Shown here: in pieces, positions 9,176 through 17,661 of the stretch
Layout: each line of letters begins with the position of its first letter
Numbering within the stretch: position 1 is the first letter of the stretch
From: Nocardia acidivorans NBRC 108247
Lineage (GTDB): Bacteria > Actinomycetota > Actinomycetes > Mycobacteriales > Mycobacteriaceae
Assembly (NCBI RefSeq): GCF_001625085.1
Contig: NZ_BDAW01000012.1
Location: 1-64,000 of the forward strand
Length of the DNA stretch: 64,000 nucleotides
Direction of reading: 5' to 3'
Program-made: the position numbers and the translations under genes
Notes under the pieces: generated by a model
Databases searched by the model: none
What the model saw: the letters and a program-made list of their open reading frames with translations, nothing else
What the model was told of the DNA's origin: nothing

Positions 9176-9378
9176 AGTACTCGGGGCCTTCATAGCCGAA
9201 TACCCAGTGGGACATTACGTTCCAGCGGGGTTCGGCAGATGGCCACGAATCTTCGGAGTGGGTACTTCGCCTGCCGTACCCGGCTTTGACCACCGGTCGG
9301 GCGCGAATACTCGCGACCCAGCCGGGGTTTGTCCGCTTCCCTGCCGTGAGTTCCTGGTGATCGCCCCGCCCAGGTTTT

Positions 9379-11343
9379 TTAGTTGGGGTCGCCTAGGACT
9401 GTGCCTTCTCGGCGGGGGTCTGCGCCGCCTGTCCAGCCATGGGGGTCTCGGATCAGGGCGGAGAGGCCGCTGGATTGGGGGAGGACCGAAACCGTGTGGC
9501 CCAGGTGGCGTAGTTGTTGGACCAGGGAGTCTTGGTCGCCGTTGTTGGCGGCGTTTATCGACGGGTGTTCGCCGCCGACATTGGTGGTGGGGGAGTTGGC
9601 TGCGCCGAAGGCGACCATGGAGACTGCCTGTTGCGGGTCCAGGCCCCAATCGAGCATGGCCACCAGGGTTTTCACTACGAATTGGATGATGACCGAGCCG
9701 CCGGGGGAGCCGGTGACGTAGGTGAGTTGGCCTCGGGTGCCGTCGGGGGCGCGGTCGAAGACGAGGGTGGGGGCCATCGAGCTGCGCGGGCGTTTGCCCG
9801 GGTCGAGTCGGTTGGCTACGGGGAGACCGTCTTTGCCGAGGGGTTCGGCGGAGAAGTCGGTGAGCTGGTTGTTCAGAATGAAGCCGTCGACCAGGTGGAA
9901 GGCGCCGAAGGCGGATTCGACCGTGGTGGTCATGGAGGCCGCGTTGCCGTATTTGTCGACGATCGAGATGTGGCTGGTGCCGTGTTCGGGCGTGGGCACG
10001 CCATTGCCCAGGGGGACGGGGCCGAAGTCGCCGGGCTGGGCGGTGCCCATGCTGTGGTTGAGGTCGATCAGGCCCGCGCGCTGCTTCAGGTAGTCCGGAT
10101 TCAGTAGCGTCTGCGGCGAATTGCCGGGCATCGGAATGAAATCCGAGTCGGCGACGTACTTGTCGCGGTCCGCGTAGGCGAGGCGTTCGGCCTCGGAGAT
10201 CAGGTGTACGGCCTGGGCCGTGGGTTTGCCGCCATTGCGGGCGGTGTCATTGTCTCCGGTGGTGTCCGTCGGTTTCATCGACGCCAGATCGAAGTTCGAC
10301 AGAATGCCCAGGGTGGCCTCGACGGTGGTACCGCCCGAGGACGGGTTGGGCATACCGCAGATCTCGTGGTTACGGTACGGCGCGCACAATACGGTGCGCT
10401 TCTTCGGTTGGTAGGCGGCGAGATCCGCCGCGGTGGTCAGGCCAGGGGTGCGCCCGCCCGAGGTGGTGCCGATGGCATCGACGATATCCGCGGCGATGGC
10501 CCCGGTATAGAAGGCATCCGCGCCCTCGGAGGCAATCGCGTTGAGGGTCTTGGACATTGCCGGATTGGTCAGCGTGGTTCCGGCCGGTTTCGCCTTGCCG
10601 TCGGCCTGCAGGAAGTAGGCCCGCGCATTGTCGTCGCGCGCGAGATCGGCTGCGCTGTCGGCGATCTGACCGGCCATGCGTGGACCGACCTGAAAGCCCT
10701 GATCCGCCAGGGAGATTGCCGGGGCGAACAGATCGCGCCAGGTTTGCCTACCGTGTTCGCGCTGGGCGAGCTCGAGCATGCGCAGCACCCCGGGCGTGCC
10801 GACCGATCGGCCGCTGGCTCGCGCGTTGGGCTGCGGCGTAGTGCGATCGGTATCGCTTATCCAGCGCAAATAGTCCTGGGTGGCCGCGGCGGGCGCGGTT
10901 TCGCGACCGTCGTAGGCGTCGATCTGCTTGGTGGCCGCGTCGTAGTAGAGCAGGAACGCCCCGCCCCCGATCCCGGTGGCCTGCGGTTCGACCAGTCCGA
11001 GCACGGTCTGCGCCACAATGAGCGCATCCGCGGCCGTGCCGCCATCCTTCAGCACCTTGCAGGCTGCTTCGGTGGCTACGGGATTGGCGGTGGAGACCGC
11101 GAAGGTCTCGGTGTGCGCGGGTTTCATCCCGGTGCGGTATCCGGTGGCGATCTCCGGATTGGTGCTCAGATTCGTACTGGTGGGGCCGCTACCCGCACTG
11201 GCGCTGATGGGAACGCCATTGGGGGAGGTTTCGCACACGCCCGGTTTCGCGTCCGAATCGGACGAACAGGCCGTGGCCGCTCCGAATAGCAGCAGCAGGG
11301 CGGCCGCGGCGCCGCTCCAGGTATGCCGTCGCATGCGCCTCAT
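9379..11343 (-). CDS. ggt: gamma-glutamyltransferase lipoprotein
   Basis: Secreted Ntn-hydrolase that cleaves gamma-glutamyl bonds such as that of glutathione. An N-terminal lipoprotein signal ends in LLLLFGAATAC, with lipid-modified Cys near residue 26. The large-subunit part contains ATGIGGGAFLL and the small subunit starts at the autocleavage site HGTSHISIVDKYGNA, whose Thr is the family nucleophile. GSPGGSVIIQFVV lies near the C-terminus. At 654 residues it is of family length. The first two Met codons (11343 and 11334) are both possible. It is monocistronic, with no functional partner nearby. Confidence 0.93.
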   Translation of the reverse strand: MRRMRRHTWSGAAAALLLLFGAATACSSDSDAKPGVCETSPNGVPISASAGSGPTSTNLSTNPEIATGYRTGMKPAHTETFAVSTANPVATEAACKVLKDGGTAADALIVAQTVLGLVEPQATGIGGGAFLLYYDAATKQIDAYDGRETAPAAATQDYLRWISDTDRTTPQPNARASGRSVGTPGVLRMLELAQREHGRQTWRDLFAPAISLADQGFQVGPRMAGQIADSAADLARDDNARAYFLQADGKAKPAGTTLTNPAMSKTLNAIASEGADAFYTGAIAADIVDAIGTTSGGRTPGLTTAADLAAYQPKKRTVLCAPYRNHEICGMPNPSSGGTTVEATLGILSNFDLASMKPTDTTGDNDTARNGGKPTAQAVHLISEAERLAYADRDKYVADSDFIPMPGNSPQTLLNPDYLKQRAGLIDLNHSMGTAQPGDFGPVPLGNGVPTPEHGTSHISIVDKYGNAASMTTTVESAFGAFHLVDGFILNNQLTDFSAEPLGKDGLPVANRLDPGKRPRSSMAPTLVFDRAPDGTRGQLTYVTGSPGGSVIIQFVVKTLVAMLDWGLDPQQAVSMVAFGAANSPTTNVGGEHPSINAANNGDQDSLVQQLRHLGHTVSVLPQSSGLSALIRDPHGWTGGADPRREGTVLGDPN

Positions 11344-11573
11344 GGTCGGACTCTAGCGCCGGTGCGCGGTCCGGTCTGGTTTTTGCGTTGCTCGGGCCGT
11401 ATGCCGACCACCGGCGTCATGTTGGTTACCAGCATTGGGAAGGTGTTGGCACCCGTTCGAACTGCTCTGACCACCGGTAATCCGCCCCGGTCGGAGCGGC
11501 GATGTGGTTCTCAGTTATTTGCAAGGTACTCTCGGACCGCCTCAATACACGATTGCGGAGGGTTAACCGGCGT

Positions 11574-13043
11574 ATGACCGAGATCCGGACACAGGCCACA
11601 AATCTCACTGCCGAGGACAGCGGCTATCACAAAGCCCTGAAGCCTCGCCAATTGCAGATGATCGCCATCGGCGGAGCCATCGGCACCGGCCTGTTCCTCG
11701 GCGCGGGCGGTCGCCTCGCCAGCGCGGGACCGTTGCTGTTCGTGGTGTATCTGATCTGTGGTGTTTTCGTCTTCTTCATTCTGCGCGCGCTCGGGGAGCT
11801 GGTGCTGCACCGCCCGTCCTCGGGTTCGTTCGTCTCCTATGCACGCGAATTCTTCGGTGAGCGAGCGGCTTTCGTCGCCGGCTGGATGTATTTCCTGAAC
11901 TGGTCCATGACCGGCATTGTCGATACCACCGCCGTGGCAACGTATTTGCACTACTGGGGCCCGTTCGAGCCTGTAGCGCAATGGATTCTGGCGTTGGGCG
12001 CACTGGTCATCGTGCTGGGCATCAACCTGGCGTCGGTGAAGTGGTTCGGCGAGATGGAGTTCTGGGCCGCCATGATCAAGGTGCTGGCCCTGGTCACCTT
12101 CCTGATCGTCGGCACGGTCTTCCTGGCCGGGCGCTTCGATGTCGAGGGCGCGCGCACCGGCCTGGGTATGGTCAGCGATGCCGGTGGCTGGTTCCCGACC
12201 GGCATCCTACCGCTGATCACCGTCACCTCCGGTGTCGTGTTCGCCTATGCCGCGGTCGAAATGGTCGGCATCGCCGCCGGTGAGACCGAGAACCCGGCCA
12301 AGATCATGCCGCGCGCCATCAATTCGGTGATCGTGCGTATCGCGGTCTTCTACTGCGGTTCGGTCATCCTGCTGGCGCTGCTGCTGCCGTACACCGCGTA
12401 CAAGGCGGGGGAGAGCCCGTTCGTCACCTTCTTCAGCAAAATCGGCGTGGCGCATATGGGTTCGATCATGAACTTCGTGGTGCTGACCGCCGCGCTGTCG
12501 AGTCTGAACGCCGGTCTGTATTCCACCGGGCGCATTCTGCGATCGATGGCCATGAACGGCAGTGCGCCCAAGTTCACCGCGCGCATGTCCAGCGCCGGCG
12601 TGCCCTACGGCGGCATTCTGCTCACCAGCGCCATCGCGCTGTTCGGCATCTGGCTGAACTACATCGTCCCGGACGAGGCGTTCGAGATTGTGCTGAATGT
12701 GGCGTCGCTGGGCATTCTGGCGTCCTGGGCGACGATTGTGCTGTGCCAGCTCAAGCTCTGGTACTGGTGGAAGAACGGCCGGGCCGAGCGGCCCGCGTTC
12801 CGGATGTGGGGTGCGCCGTACACCGGTATCGCGACGCTGGTGTTCCTGTGCGCGGTACTGGTGCTCATGGCATTCGACCATCCGGTCGGCACCTGGACCG
12901 TGGGCAGCCTGCTGATCATCGTGCCCGCCTTGATGATCGGGTGGCTGGTCGCCAAACCGCGGGTGCTGGCCATTGCCGAACAGCGGGCCGGATATACCGG
13001 TGAGTTTCCGGTGATTCCGCCCATCCCCATGGACGACAAGTAG
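11574..13043 (+). CDS. ansP: L-asparagine permease (APC family)
   Basis: Proton-coupled amino-acid transporter with about 12 membrane helices. The stretch [20 protein letters not shown], then [20 protein letters not shown] and [18 protein letters not shown], closely follow the AnsP proteins of mycobacteria, which import asparagine. ATG 11574 is chosen because the homologous part starts a few residues later and GGAGGG lies upstream. The frame is open back to 11502 without matching content. It is divergent from ggt, with a strong hairpin downstream at 13096-13126. Confidence 0.9.
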   Translation: MTEIRTQATNLTAEDSGYHKALKPRQLQMIAIGGAIGTGLFLGAGGRLASAGPLLFVVYLICGVFVFFILRALGELVLHRPSSGSFVSYAREFFGERAAFVAGWMYFLNWSMTGIVDTTAVATYLHYWGPFEPVAQWILALGALVIVLGINLASVKWFGEMEFWAAMIKVLALVTFLIVGTVFLAGRFDVEGARTGLGMVSDAGGWFPTGILPLITVTSGVVFAYAAVEMVGIAAGETENPAKIMPRAINSVIVRIAVFYCGSVILLALLLPYTAYKAGESPFVTFFSKIGVAHMGSIMNFVVLTAALSSLNAGLYSTGRILRSMAMNGSAPKFTARMSSAGVPYGGILLTSAIALFGIWLNYIVPDEAFEIVLNVASLGILASWATIVLCQLKLWYWWKNGRAERPAFRMWGAPYTGIATLVFLCAVLVLMAFDHPVGTWTVGSLLIIVPALMIGWLVAKPRVLAIAEQRAGYTGEFPVIPPIPMDDK

Positions 13044-13095
13044 TTTCCGGCTTCCGGCGCTATACTGGAAAATCGCTGGAGGACCTGCACTTACG

Positions 13096-13126
13096 ACGGC
13101 CGCACACGCGAATCGTGTGCGGCCGT
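13096..13126 (+). terminator. hairpin terminator of ansP
   Basis: Perfect 13-bp stem ACGGCCGCACACG / CGTGTGCGGCCGT (13096-13108 and 13114-13126) with a 5-base loop, 52 bases after the ansP stop. There is no U-run, as is common for actinobacterial terminators. Confidence 0.7.
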
Positions 13127-13272
13127 TATGTGTTCGAGATCACTGTTTGCCGCGCTTGCTATCGGCTGTGGCCATGGTCATAACTTTCCGAACTCGATTG
13201 TCTCGCAGCTGAATATTTGGTTAGCGTCAGGCTCTGCGCGTTCGCAGGGGGCGCGCGGCCAGGGGATACTCG

Positions 13273-13782
13273 ATGAGGAGTGCTGTGAGTTCGCAGTCGG
13301 CTGTGGTCGACGAGATGGATATCTCGCCGACGAGTGCCGGGAACAGTGTTCCTGCCACGATTTTCGAGCGATTCGCACTGGTGCTGCGAGCGGTCCGGCG
13401 TAATAGTTCCGAGATCGAACTGCCCGCGAAGGTGCGGGAAACGCAATACGCCGCTTTCGCCGCCGCGGGATTCGCGCTGGTGCATGTGCTGCTCGGGGTG
13501 ACCAGCGGATTCGGCGGATTGCTCGGCAGTGCGGGTCATTTCTTCGCCGCCTGGGTGACCGGCGGTGTGGCACTGTTCTTCGGTCTGCGTTCGCAGTGGG
13601 TCTGGGTGGCCGCGCTGGGATTGGCCAGCCTGCAAGCCTTCTACGGTGTCTTCACCCTGGTATCGGCCGAAATGCCCACGGGGGTCGGGCCTTTCGCGGT
13701 GCTGTTCGGTGTGATGACTTCGGGTGTCGTGCTCGCGTTGCTGTTGCGCGGCGACTGCTACCGCTGGTTCGTGGCCGCGTAG
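13273..13782 (+). CDS. four-helix membrane protein, function unknown
   Basis: A 169-residue integral membrane protein. A ~55-residue hydrophilic N-terminus is followed by about four transmembrane helices (YAAFAAAGFALVHVLLGV; HFFAAWVTGGVALFFGL; QWVWVAALGLASLQAFY; FAVLFGVMTSGVVLALLL). ATG 13273 has AGGGGA six bases upstream; GTG 13285 with GAGGAG upstream is an alternative. I do not recognise the family. It stands alone between the ansP terminator and a shared terminator with the convergent oxidoreductase. Confidence 0.7.
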   Translation: MRSAVSSQSAVVDEMDISPTSAGNSVPATIFERFALVLRAVRRNSSEIELPAKVRETQYAAFAAAGFALVHVLLGVTSGFGGLLGSAGHFFAAWVTGGVALFFGLRSQWVWVAALGLASLQAFYGVFTLVSAEMPTGVGPFAVLFGVMTSGVVLALLLRGDCYRWFVAA

Positions 13783-13789
13783 AGACGCT

Positions 13790-13819
13790 TTGCCGCCCAC
13801 GCATTCGCCTGGGCGGCAA
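13790..13819. terminator. bidirectional hairpin terminator
   Basis: Stem TTGCCGCCCA (13790-13799) / TGGGCGGCAA (13810-13819), 10 bp, with a 10-base loop. It sits between the converging ends of the membrane-protein gene (13782) and the FAD oxidoreductase (13835). Confidence 0.7.
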
Positions 13820-13834
13820 GCACTTCCGGCTGGA

Positions 13835-15499
13835 TCACTTCAGGCTGCGGCCCAGCGCCCGTCCGGCCGCGCGGCCCGAGAAGATGCAGCCGCCCAGGAA
13901 TGTGCCCTCCAGCGCGTTGTAGCCGTGCACGCCGCCGCCACCGAAGCCGGCGACCTCGCCCGCCGCGTACAGCCCGGGGAAGGCGGTGCCGTCCGGGCGC
14001 ATGACCTGGGAGTCGAGGTTGGTCTGCAAGCCGCCCAACGTCTTTCGGGTCAGAATGTTCAATCGCACCGCGATGAGCGGGCCGTGCGCGGGATCCAGGA
14101 TCTTGTGCGGGGTCGCCACCCGGCCCAGCTTGTCGCCCAGGTAGCGGCGGGCATTGCCGATGGCCATGAGCTGGCCGTCCTTGCTGAACTTGTGCTCGGT
14201 ATCGCGGTCGCGCGCCACGATCTGGTGTTCGATATCGGCCGGGTCCAGGTGCGGGCCGCGGGTGATCTTGTTCATGCCCGCGACGAGATCGGTGAGGGTG
14301 TCGGCGACCACGAAGTCCACCCCGTGCTGTTTGAACGCCTCCACCGGCCCCGGCGCGCCCTTGGCCACGCGGCTCTTGAGGGTCAGCCTGAGGTCCTTGC
14401 CGGTGATATCCGGATTCTGCTCCGAACCCGAGAGCGCGAACTCCTTCTCGATGATCGACTGATCCAGGATGAACCAGGAGTAGTCGTACCCGGTCGAGAG
14501 AATCTGCTTCATGGTGGCATTGGTGTCGAAACCCGGGAAACACGGTGCGGGCATACGCTTTCCATTGGCGTCGAACCACAGCGAGGACGGACCGGGGATG
14601 ATGCGAATGGCGTGATCGGGCCAGATCGGATCCCAGTTGTGAATGCCTTCGGTGTAGTGCCACATGCGATCCCGGTTCACGATGCGCCCGCCGGCGGCCT
14701 CGGTGATGCCGAGCATGCGCCCGTCCACATGCGCGGGCACGCCGGAGATCATGTGCTCCGGGCACGGGCCGAGGCGATCGACCGGCCAGTTGCGGCGGAT
14801 CAGATCGTGATTGTGGCCGATACCGCCGGAGGTGACGATCACCGCCTGCGCGGCAAGTTCGAAGTCGCTCACAATGTTTCGTGAGGATGCGACACCGCGT
14901 GCCTCGTCGGAAGGCTCGAGTACGCTGCCGCGCACGCCGGTGACCGTGCCGTCGGCGACCACCAGTTCATCGACGCGATGCCGGAAGGCGAATCCGACCT
15001 GTCCGCGCTGTTCGGCGGCGAGCACCGGCTCCAGGAATACCCGCACCACCTCGGGCCCGGTGCCCCAGGTGAGATGGAAGCGCGGGACGGAATTGCCGTG
15101 CCCGTCGGCGAATTCGCCGCCGCGTTCGGCCCAGCCGACCAGGGGGGTCACCCGCAGCCCGAGATCGTGCAGATACTGCCGCTTCTCCCCGGCGGCGAAC
15201 TCCACATAGGCGCGCGCCCACTGGCGACCCCAGTGGTCCTCGTCCTCGCGGTCGAAGCCCGCCGAGCCGAACCAGTCCTGCATGGCCAGTTCGAGGGAGT
15301 CCTTCACACCGAGGCGGCGCTGTTCGGGACTGTCCACGAAGAACAGGCCGCCTAGCGACCAGAATGCCTGCCCGCCGAGGTTGGCGCGGTTCTCCTGATC
15401 CAGCACCAGCACCCGGCGCCCCGCCTTGACCAGTTCGTGGGTGGCGACCAGGCCGGCCAGACCGGCGCCGACGACGATGACATCCGGGTTCTCGATCAT
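13835..15499 (-). CDS. FAD-binding dehydrogenase of the 3-ketosteroid-dehydrogenase/fumarate-reductase fold
   Basis: A 554-residue flavoprotein. The N-terminal dinucleotide fold VIVVGAGLAGLVATHELVKA binds FAD, and the C-terminal YAAGEVAGFGGGGVHGYNA closes the FAD site as in fumarate-reductase/KstD-type flavoproteins. It matches the family of predicted oxidoreductases annotated simply as FAD-binding dehydrogenase; the substrate is unknown. ATG 15499 is chosen for the GAGGAA ribosome-binding site seven bases upstream. It is divergent from the AlkX-like gene across an 80-base gap that contains a perfect 28-bp palindrome, so both are probably controlled by one repressor. Confidence 0.88.
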   Translation of the reverse strand: MIENPDVIVVGAGLAGLVATHELVKAGRRVLVLDQENRANLGGQAFWSLGGLFFVDSPEQRRLGVKDSLELAMQDWFGSAGFDREDEDHWGRQWARAYVEFAAGEKRQYLHDLGLRVTPLVGWAERGGEFADGHGNSVPRFHLTWGTGPEVVRVFLEPVLAAEQRGQVGFAFRHRVDELVVADGTVTGVRGSVLEPSDEARGVASSRNIVSDFELAAQAVIVTSGGIGHNHDLIRRNWPVDRLGPCPEHMISGVPAHVDGRMLGITEAAGGRIVNRDRMWHYTEGIHNWDPIWPDHAIRIIPGPSSLWFDANGKRMPAPCFPGFDTNATMKQILSTGYDYSWFILDQSIIEKEFALSGSEQNPDITGKDLRLTLKSRVAKGAPGPVEAFKQHGVDFVVADTLTDLVAGMNKITRGPHLDPADIEHQIVARDRDTEHKFSKDGQLMAIGNARRYLGDKLGRVATPHKILDPAHGPLIAVRLNILTRKTLGGLQTNLDSQVMRPDGTAFPGLYAAGEVAGFGGGGVHGYNALEGTFLGGCIFSGRAAGRALGRSLK

Positions 15500-15520
15500 G
15501 CCCAATTCCTCGGTTCGTAG

Positions 15521-15548
15521 AAGTTCGATACACGACTGTATCGAACTT
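15521..15548. promoter_or_regulatory. perfect palindromic operator, 12-bp arms
   Basis: AAGTTCGATACA (15521-15532) and TGTATCGAACTT (15537-15548) are exact inverse copies around the 4-base spacer CGAC. The site lies 21 bases upstream of the oxidoreductase start and 31 bases upstream of the AlkX-type start. Size and symmetry fit a dimer or dimer pair of a TetR- or GntR-type repressor; no candidate regulator gene is adjacent. Confidence 0.75.
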
Positions 15549-15579
15549 GGCTGTCGGTGGGACATGGCATGGTTCCACT

Positions 15580-16830
15580 GTGCCGATTTCCTCCCGTGGA
15601 TCTGCTGTCCTGACCGTCGCGGCGGCGCGTCGGATCGCCCTGGGCGCCCAGGGCTTCGCCACCGCCCGCCCGAGTGCACCGCCCACCCGGCGCACCCTGG
15701 CCAAGGTGCTCGACAACACCAAACTGCTACAGATCGATTCGGTCTCCGCGGTGGTGCGCGCGCATTACGCGCCGGTGTTCAGTCGTATCGGGGCCTACGA
15801 CCGGGCGCTGCTGGACGAGATGTCGTGGAGCGATTCCGCGCGCCGCCCGCGCAAACTGGTCGAGTACTGGGCGCATGAGGCGGCGCTGCTGCCGGTGCAG
15901 GATTGGCCGCTGATGCGGTGGCGCATGGTGAAGTACCGGCACGGCCGCTGGGCCGGACTCGGCCGCCATCGCGATGAGAAGCTCGCCGACGAGGTGCTGA
16001 GCGTGGTGCGCGAATTCGGTCCGAGCACCGCCGGGGAGATCGAGAAACATCTCGAACTGGATCGGCCGCGCGCCAAGGACAATTGGGGCTGGAACTACAG
16101 CGAGACCAAGGTGGTGTGCGAGCAGCTCTTCGCCTCGGGTGAGCTGTCGGTACCCAAACGCGTTGGCTTCCAACGCCATTACGACCTCACCGAGCGGGTG
16201 CTGCCCGCCGAGGTCTGCGGCCGGGAACTCGATGAGGCCGACGCCATCCGCGAGCTGGTGCGCCGGGCCGCGTCCGCGCACGGCATCGGCACCGAAACCG
16301 ATCTGCGCGACTACTACCGGCTGAGCCGCGTCCAAACCGAACCCGTCATCGCCGAACTCCTCGCGGCGGGCGAGCTGGAGCAGGTCACCGTCGAAGGCTG
16401 GGACAAGCCCGCCTACCTGCACGCCACGGCCCGCGTTCCGCGCCGCATCACCGGTGCGGCGCTGCTGTGCCCATTCGATCCGTTGATCTTCTTCCGCGCC
16501 CGCACCGAGCGCCTCTTCGACTTCCACTACCGCATCGAGATCTACACCCCCGAACACAAACGCGTGCACGGCTACTACGTCTTCCCATTCCTGCTCGACG
16601 GCGAGATCGTCGGCCGCGTCGATCTGCGCGCGGACCGCACCACCGGCGTGCTCCGCGTCCCCGGTGCATTCGCCGAACCCGGCCGTGGCATGACCTACGT
16701 GGCCTCGGAACTCGCTGCGGCCCTTCGGGAAATGGCCGATTGGCTCGAACTCGACACCCTCGAGGTAGGCGACCGAGGCGACCTGGCCCCCGCGCTCAGG
16801 CGCGAGCTGAGCCCGCGCCTGCGCGTCTAG
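15580..16830 (+). CDS. AlkX/YcaQ-type DNA glycosylase (winged-helix HTH_42 family)
   Basis: Protein of 416 residues of the HTH_42 superfamily, whose studied members excise bulky alkyl bases or unhook interstrand crosslinks in DNA. The family's catalytic Q-x-Q/Q-x-D motif appears as LLQIDSVSAV near residue 48. Winged-helix repeats fill the middle (EVLSVVREFGPSTAGEIEKH, AIRELVRRAASAHGIGTETD), and the C-terminal beta domain contains LLCPFDPLIFFRARTERLFD. The Q-x-D form is like E. coli YcaQ. GTG 15580 is chosen because the conserved sequence starts soon after; no good ribosome-binding site is seen. It shares a divergent promoter region with the FAD oxidoreductase. Confidence 0.88.
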   Translation: MPISSRGSAVLTVAAARRIALGAQGFATARPSAPPTRRTLAKVLDNTKLLQIDSVSAVVRAHYAPVFSRIGAYDRALLDEMSWSDSARRPRKLVEYWAHEAALLPVQDWPLMRWRMVKYRHGRWAGLGRHRDEKLADEVLSVVREFGPSTAGEIEKHLELDRPRAKDNWGWNYSETKVVCEQLFASGELSVPKRVGFQRHYDLTERVLPAEVCGRELDEADAIRELVRRAASAHGIGTETDLRDYYRLSRVQTEPVIAELLAAGELEQVTVEGWDKPAYLHATARVPRRITGAALLCPFDPLIFFRARTERLFDFHYRIEIYTPEHKRVHGYYVFPFLLDGEIVGRVDLRADRTTGVLRVPGAFAEPGRGMTYVASELAAALREMADWLELDTLEVGDRGDLAPALRRELSPRLRV

Positions 16831-16837
16831 TTCAGCC

Positions 16838-17170
16838 TCAGAAGGGCCCGTCGGTGTAGGCGTTCAGGACGATGCCTCGCTTACCCTCGCCATTGCATTC
16901 GATGGTCATGGGGATGAGCGGGCGGGGGGAGTCGCCCACGATGTAGGTGGGGGACTGGAAGCCATTGCCGACTTGGCGGGTGCCGAGGCATTCGACGACG
17001 GCGGCGTACCACATGCCCTCGGGGCAGGTGTAGGTCGCGGTGTCGAGCGTGCGGTCGATGCGGCAGGGCGCGTCGGCGTGCGCGGCCGGTGCGGCAATGC
17101 TCACCAGGGCGGCGGCTCCGAGGCTGAGGGCCGAGCCGAGCCCGAGCGAGCGGCGGTGTTGCTGATTCAT
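16838..17170 (-). CDS. small secreted cysteine-containing protein
   Basis: A 110-residue exported protein. A Sec signal peptide (RRSLGLGSALSLGAAALVSI, cleavage after AAPAAHADA) leaves a mature part of about 78 residues with four cysteines, probably two disulfides. ATG 17170 has GGGGAG eight bases upstream. It is followed tail to tail by the AlkX-type gene with seven bases between stops. The family is not recognised. A second small secreted protein lies immediately upstream on the same strand. Confidence 0.65.
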   Translation of the reverse strand: MNQQHRRSLGLGSALSLGAAALVSIAAPAAHADAPCRIDRTLDTATYTCPEGMWYAAVVECLGTRQVGNGFQSPTYIVGDSPRPLIPMTIECNGEGKRGIVLNAYTDGPF

Positions 17171-17275
17171 CTTCAATACTCCCCTTGTGCGTGGACAGAT
17201 CGTTCGATGACCGTGCGCACCCATACTGGCCTCGTGTACCGCCGCGATGTGGGAATACGCGTGCGGCGTGGCGCG

Positions 17276-17488
17276 CTAGGCGACCGGGAGCGGTGCGGGT
17301 TCGGACAGCACCGGACCGCCGCAGACCGCGACGGTGGATTGGTGAATCAGGTAGTCCCCGTAGACGAAGATGGTGCCGTCGGCGGATTCGGCGGCCGCCG
17401 GAACGGACACCGCCACCAGCGCGGCGGCGGCCAAGGTCAACGCTGCTCCGATCGCAAGCGACCGGCGTCGACGGCGAAGGCGAATCAT
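17276..17488 (-). CDS. very small secreted peptide
   Basis: A 70-residue open frame with a clear Sec signal peptide: Arg-rich n-region (MIRLRRRRRSLAIG), hydrophobic core and AAAESADG cleavage region. The predicted mature peptide is only about 35 residues and has one cysteine. The ribosome-binding site GAGGGGAG lies seven bases upstream of ATG 17488, which supports it as a real gene. Similar layout and orientation to the secreted protein at 16838-17170 suggest a pair, although the mature parts are not alike. Confidence 0.5.
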   Translation of the reverse strand: MIRLRRRRRSLAIGAALTLAAAALVAVSVPAAAESADGTIFVYGDYLIHQSTVAVCGGPVLSEPAPLPVA

Positions 17489-17661
17489 GGCACTGCTCCC
17501 CTCTGGTTCGGTGATCTTGCCGGTACCTTCGTCGCCGCGGCGCTCGCGGATGAGATCGACGGCGTGGCGCGGTCCTACACCGGTGTCGTGTCGCCTTCGC
17601 CGGATTGGTCGGGAGCCGGGCGTGACGGGGGCCTGTCGGAGGGGATCGTTAATCTGGGTGC

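Noticed and set aside
9257..9281. Hairpin GGGTAC/GTACCC as terminator of the PH-domain gene
   Set aside because: The stem is only 6 bp with a 10-base loop and no T-run, too weak to call.
10204..11289. 361-codon plus-strand frame
   Set aside because: Antisense to ggt; Gly/Arg-rich repeats with no family resemblance.
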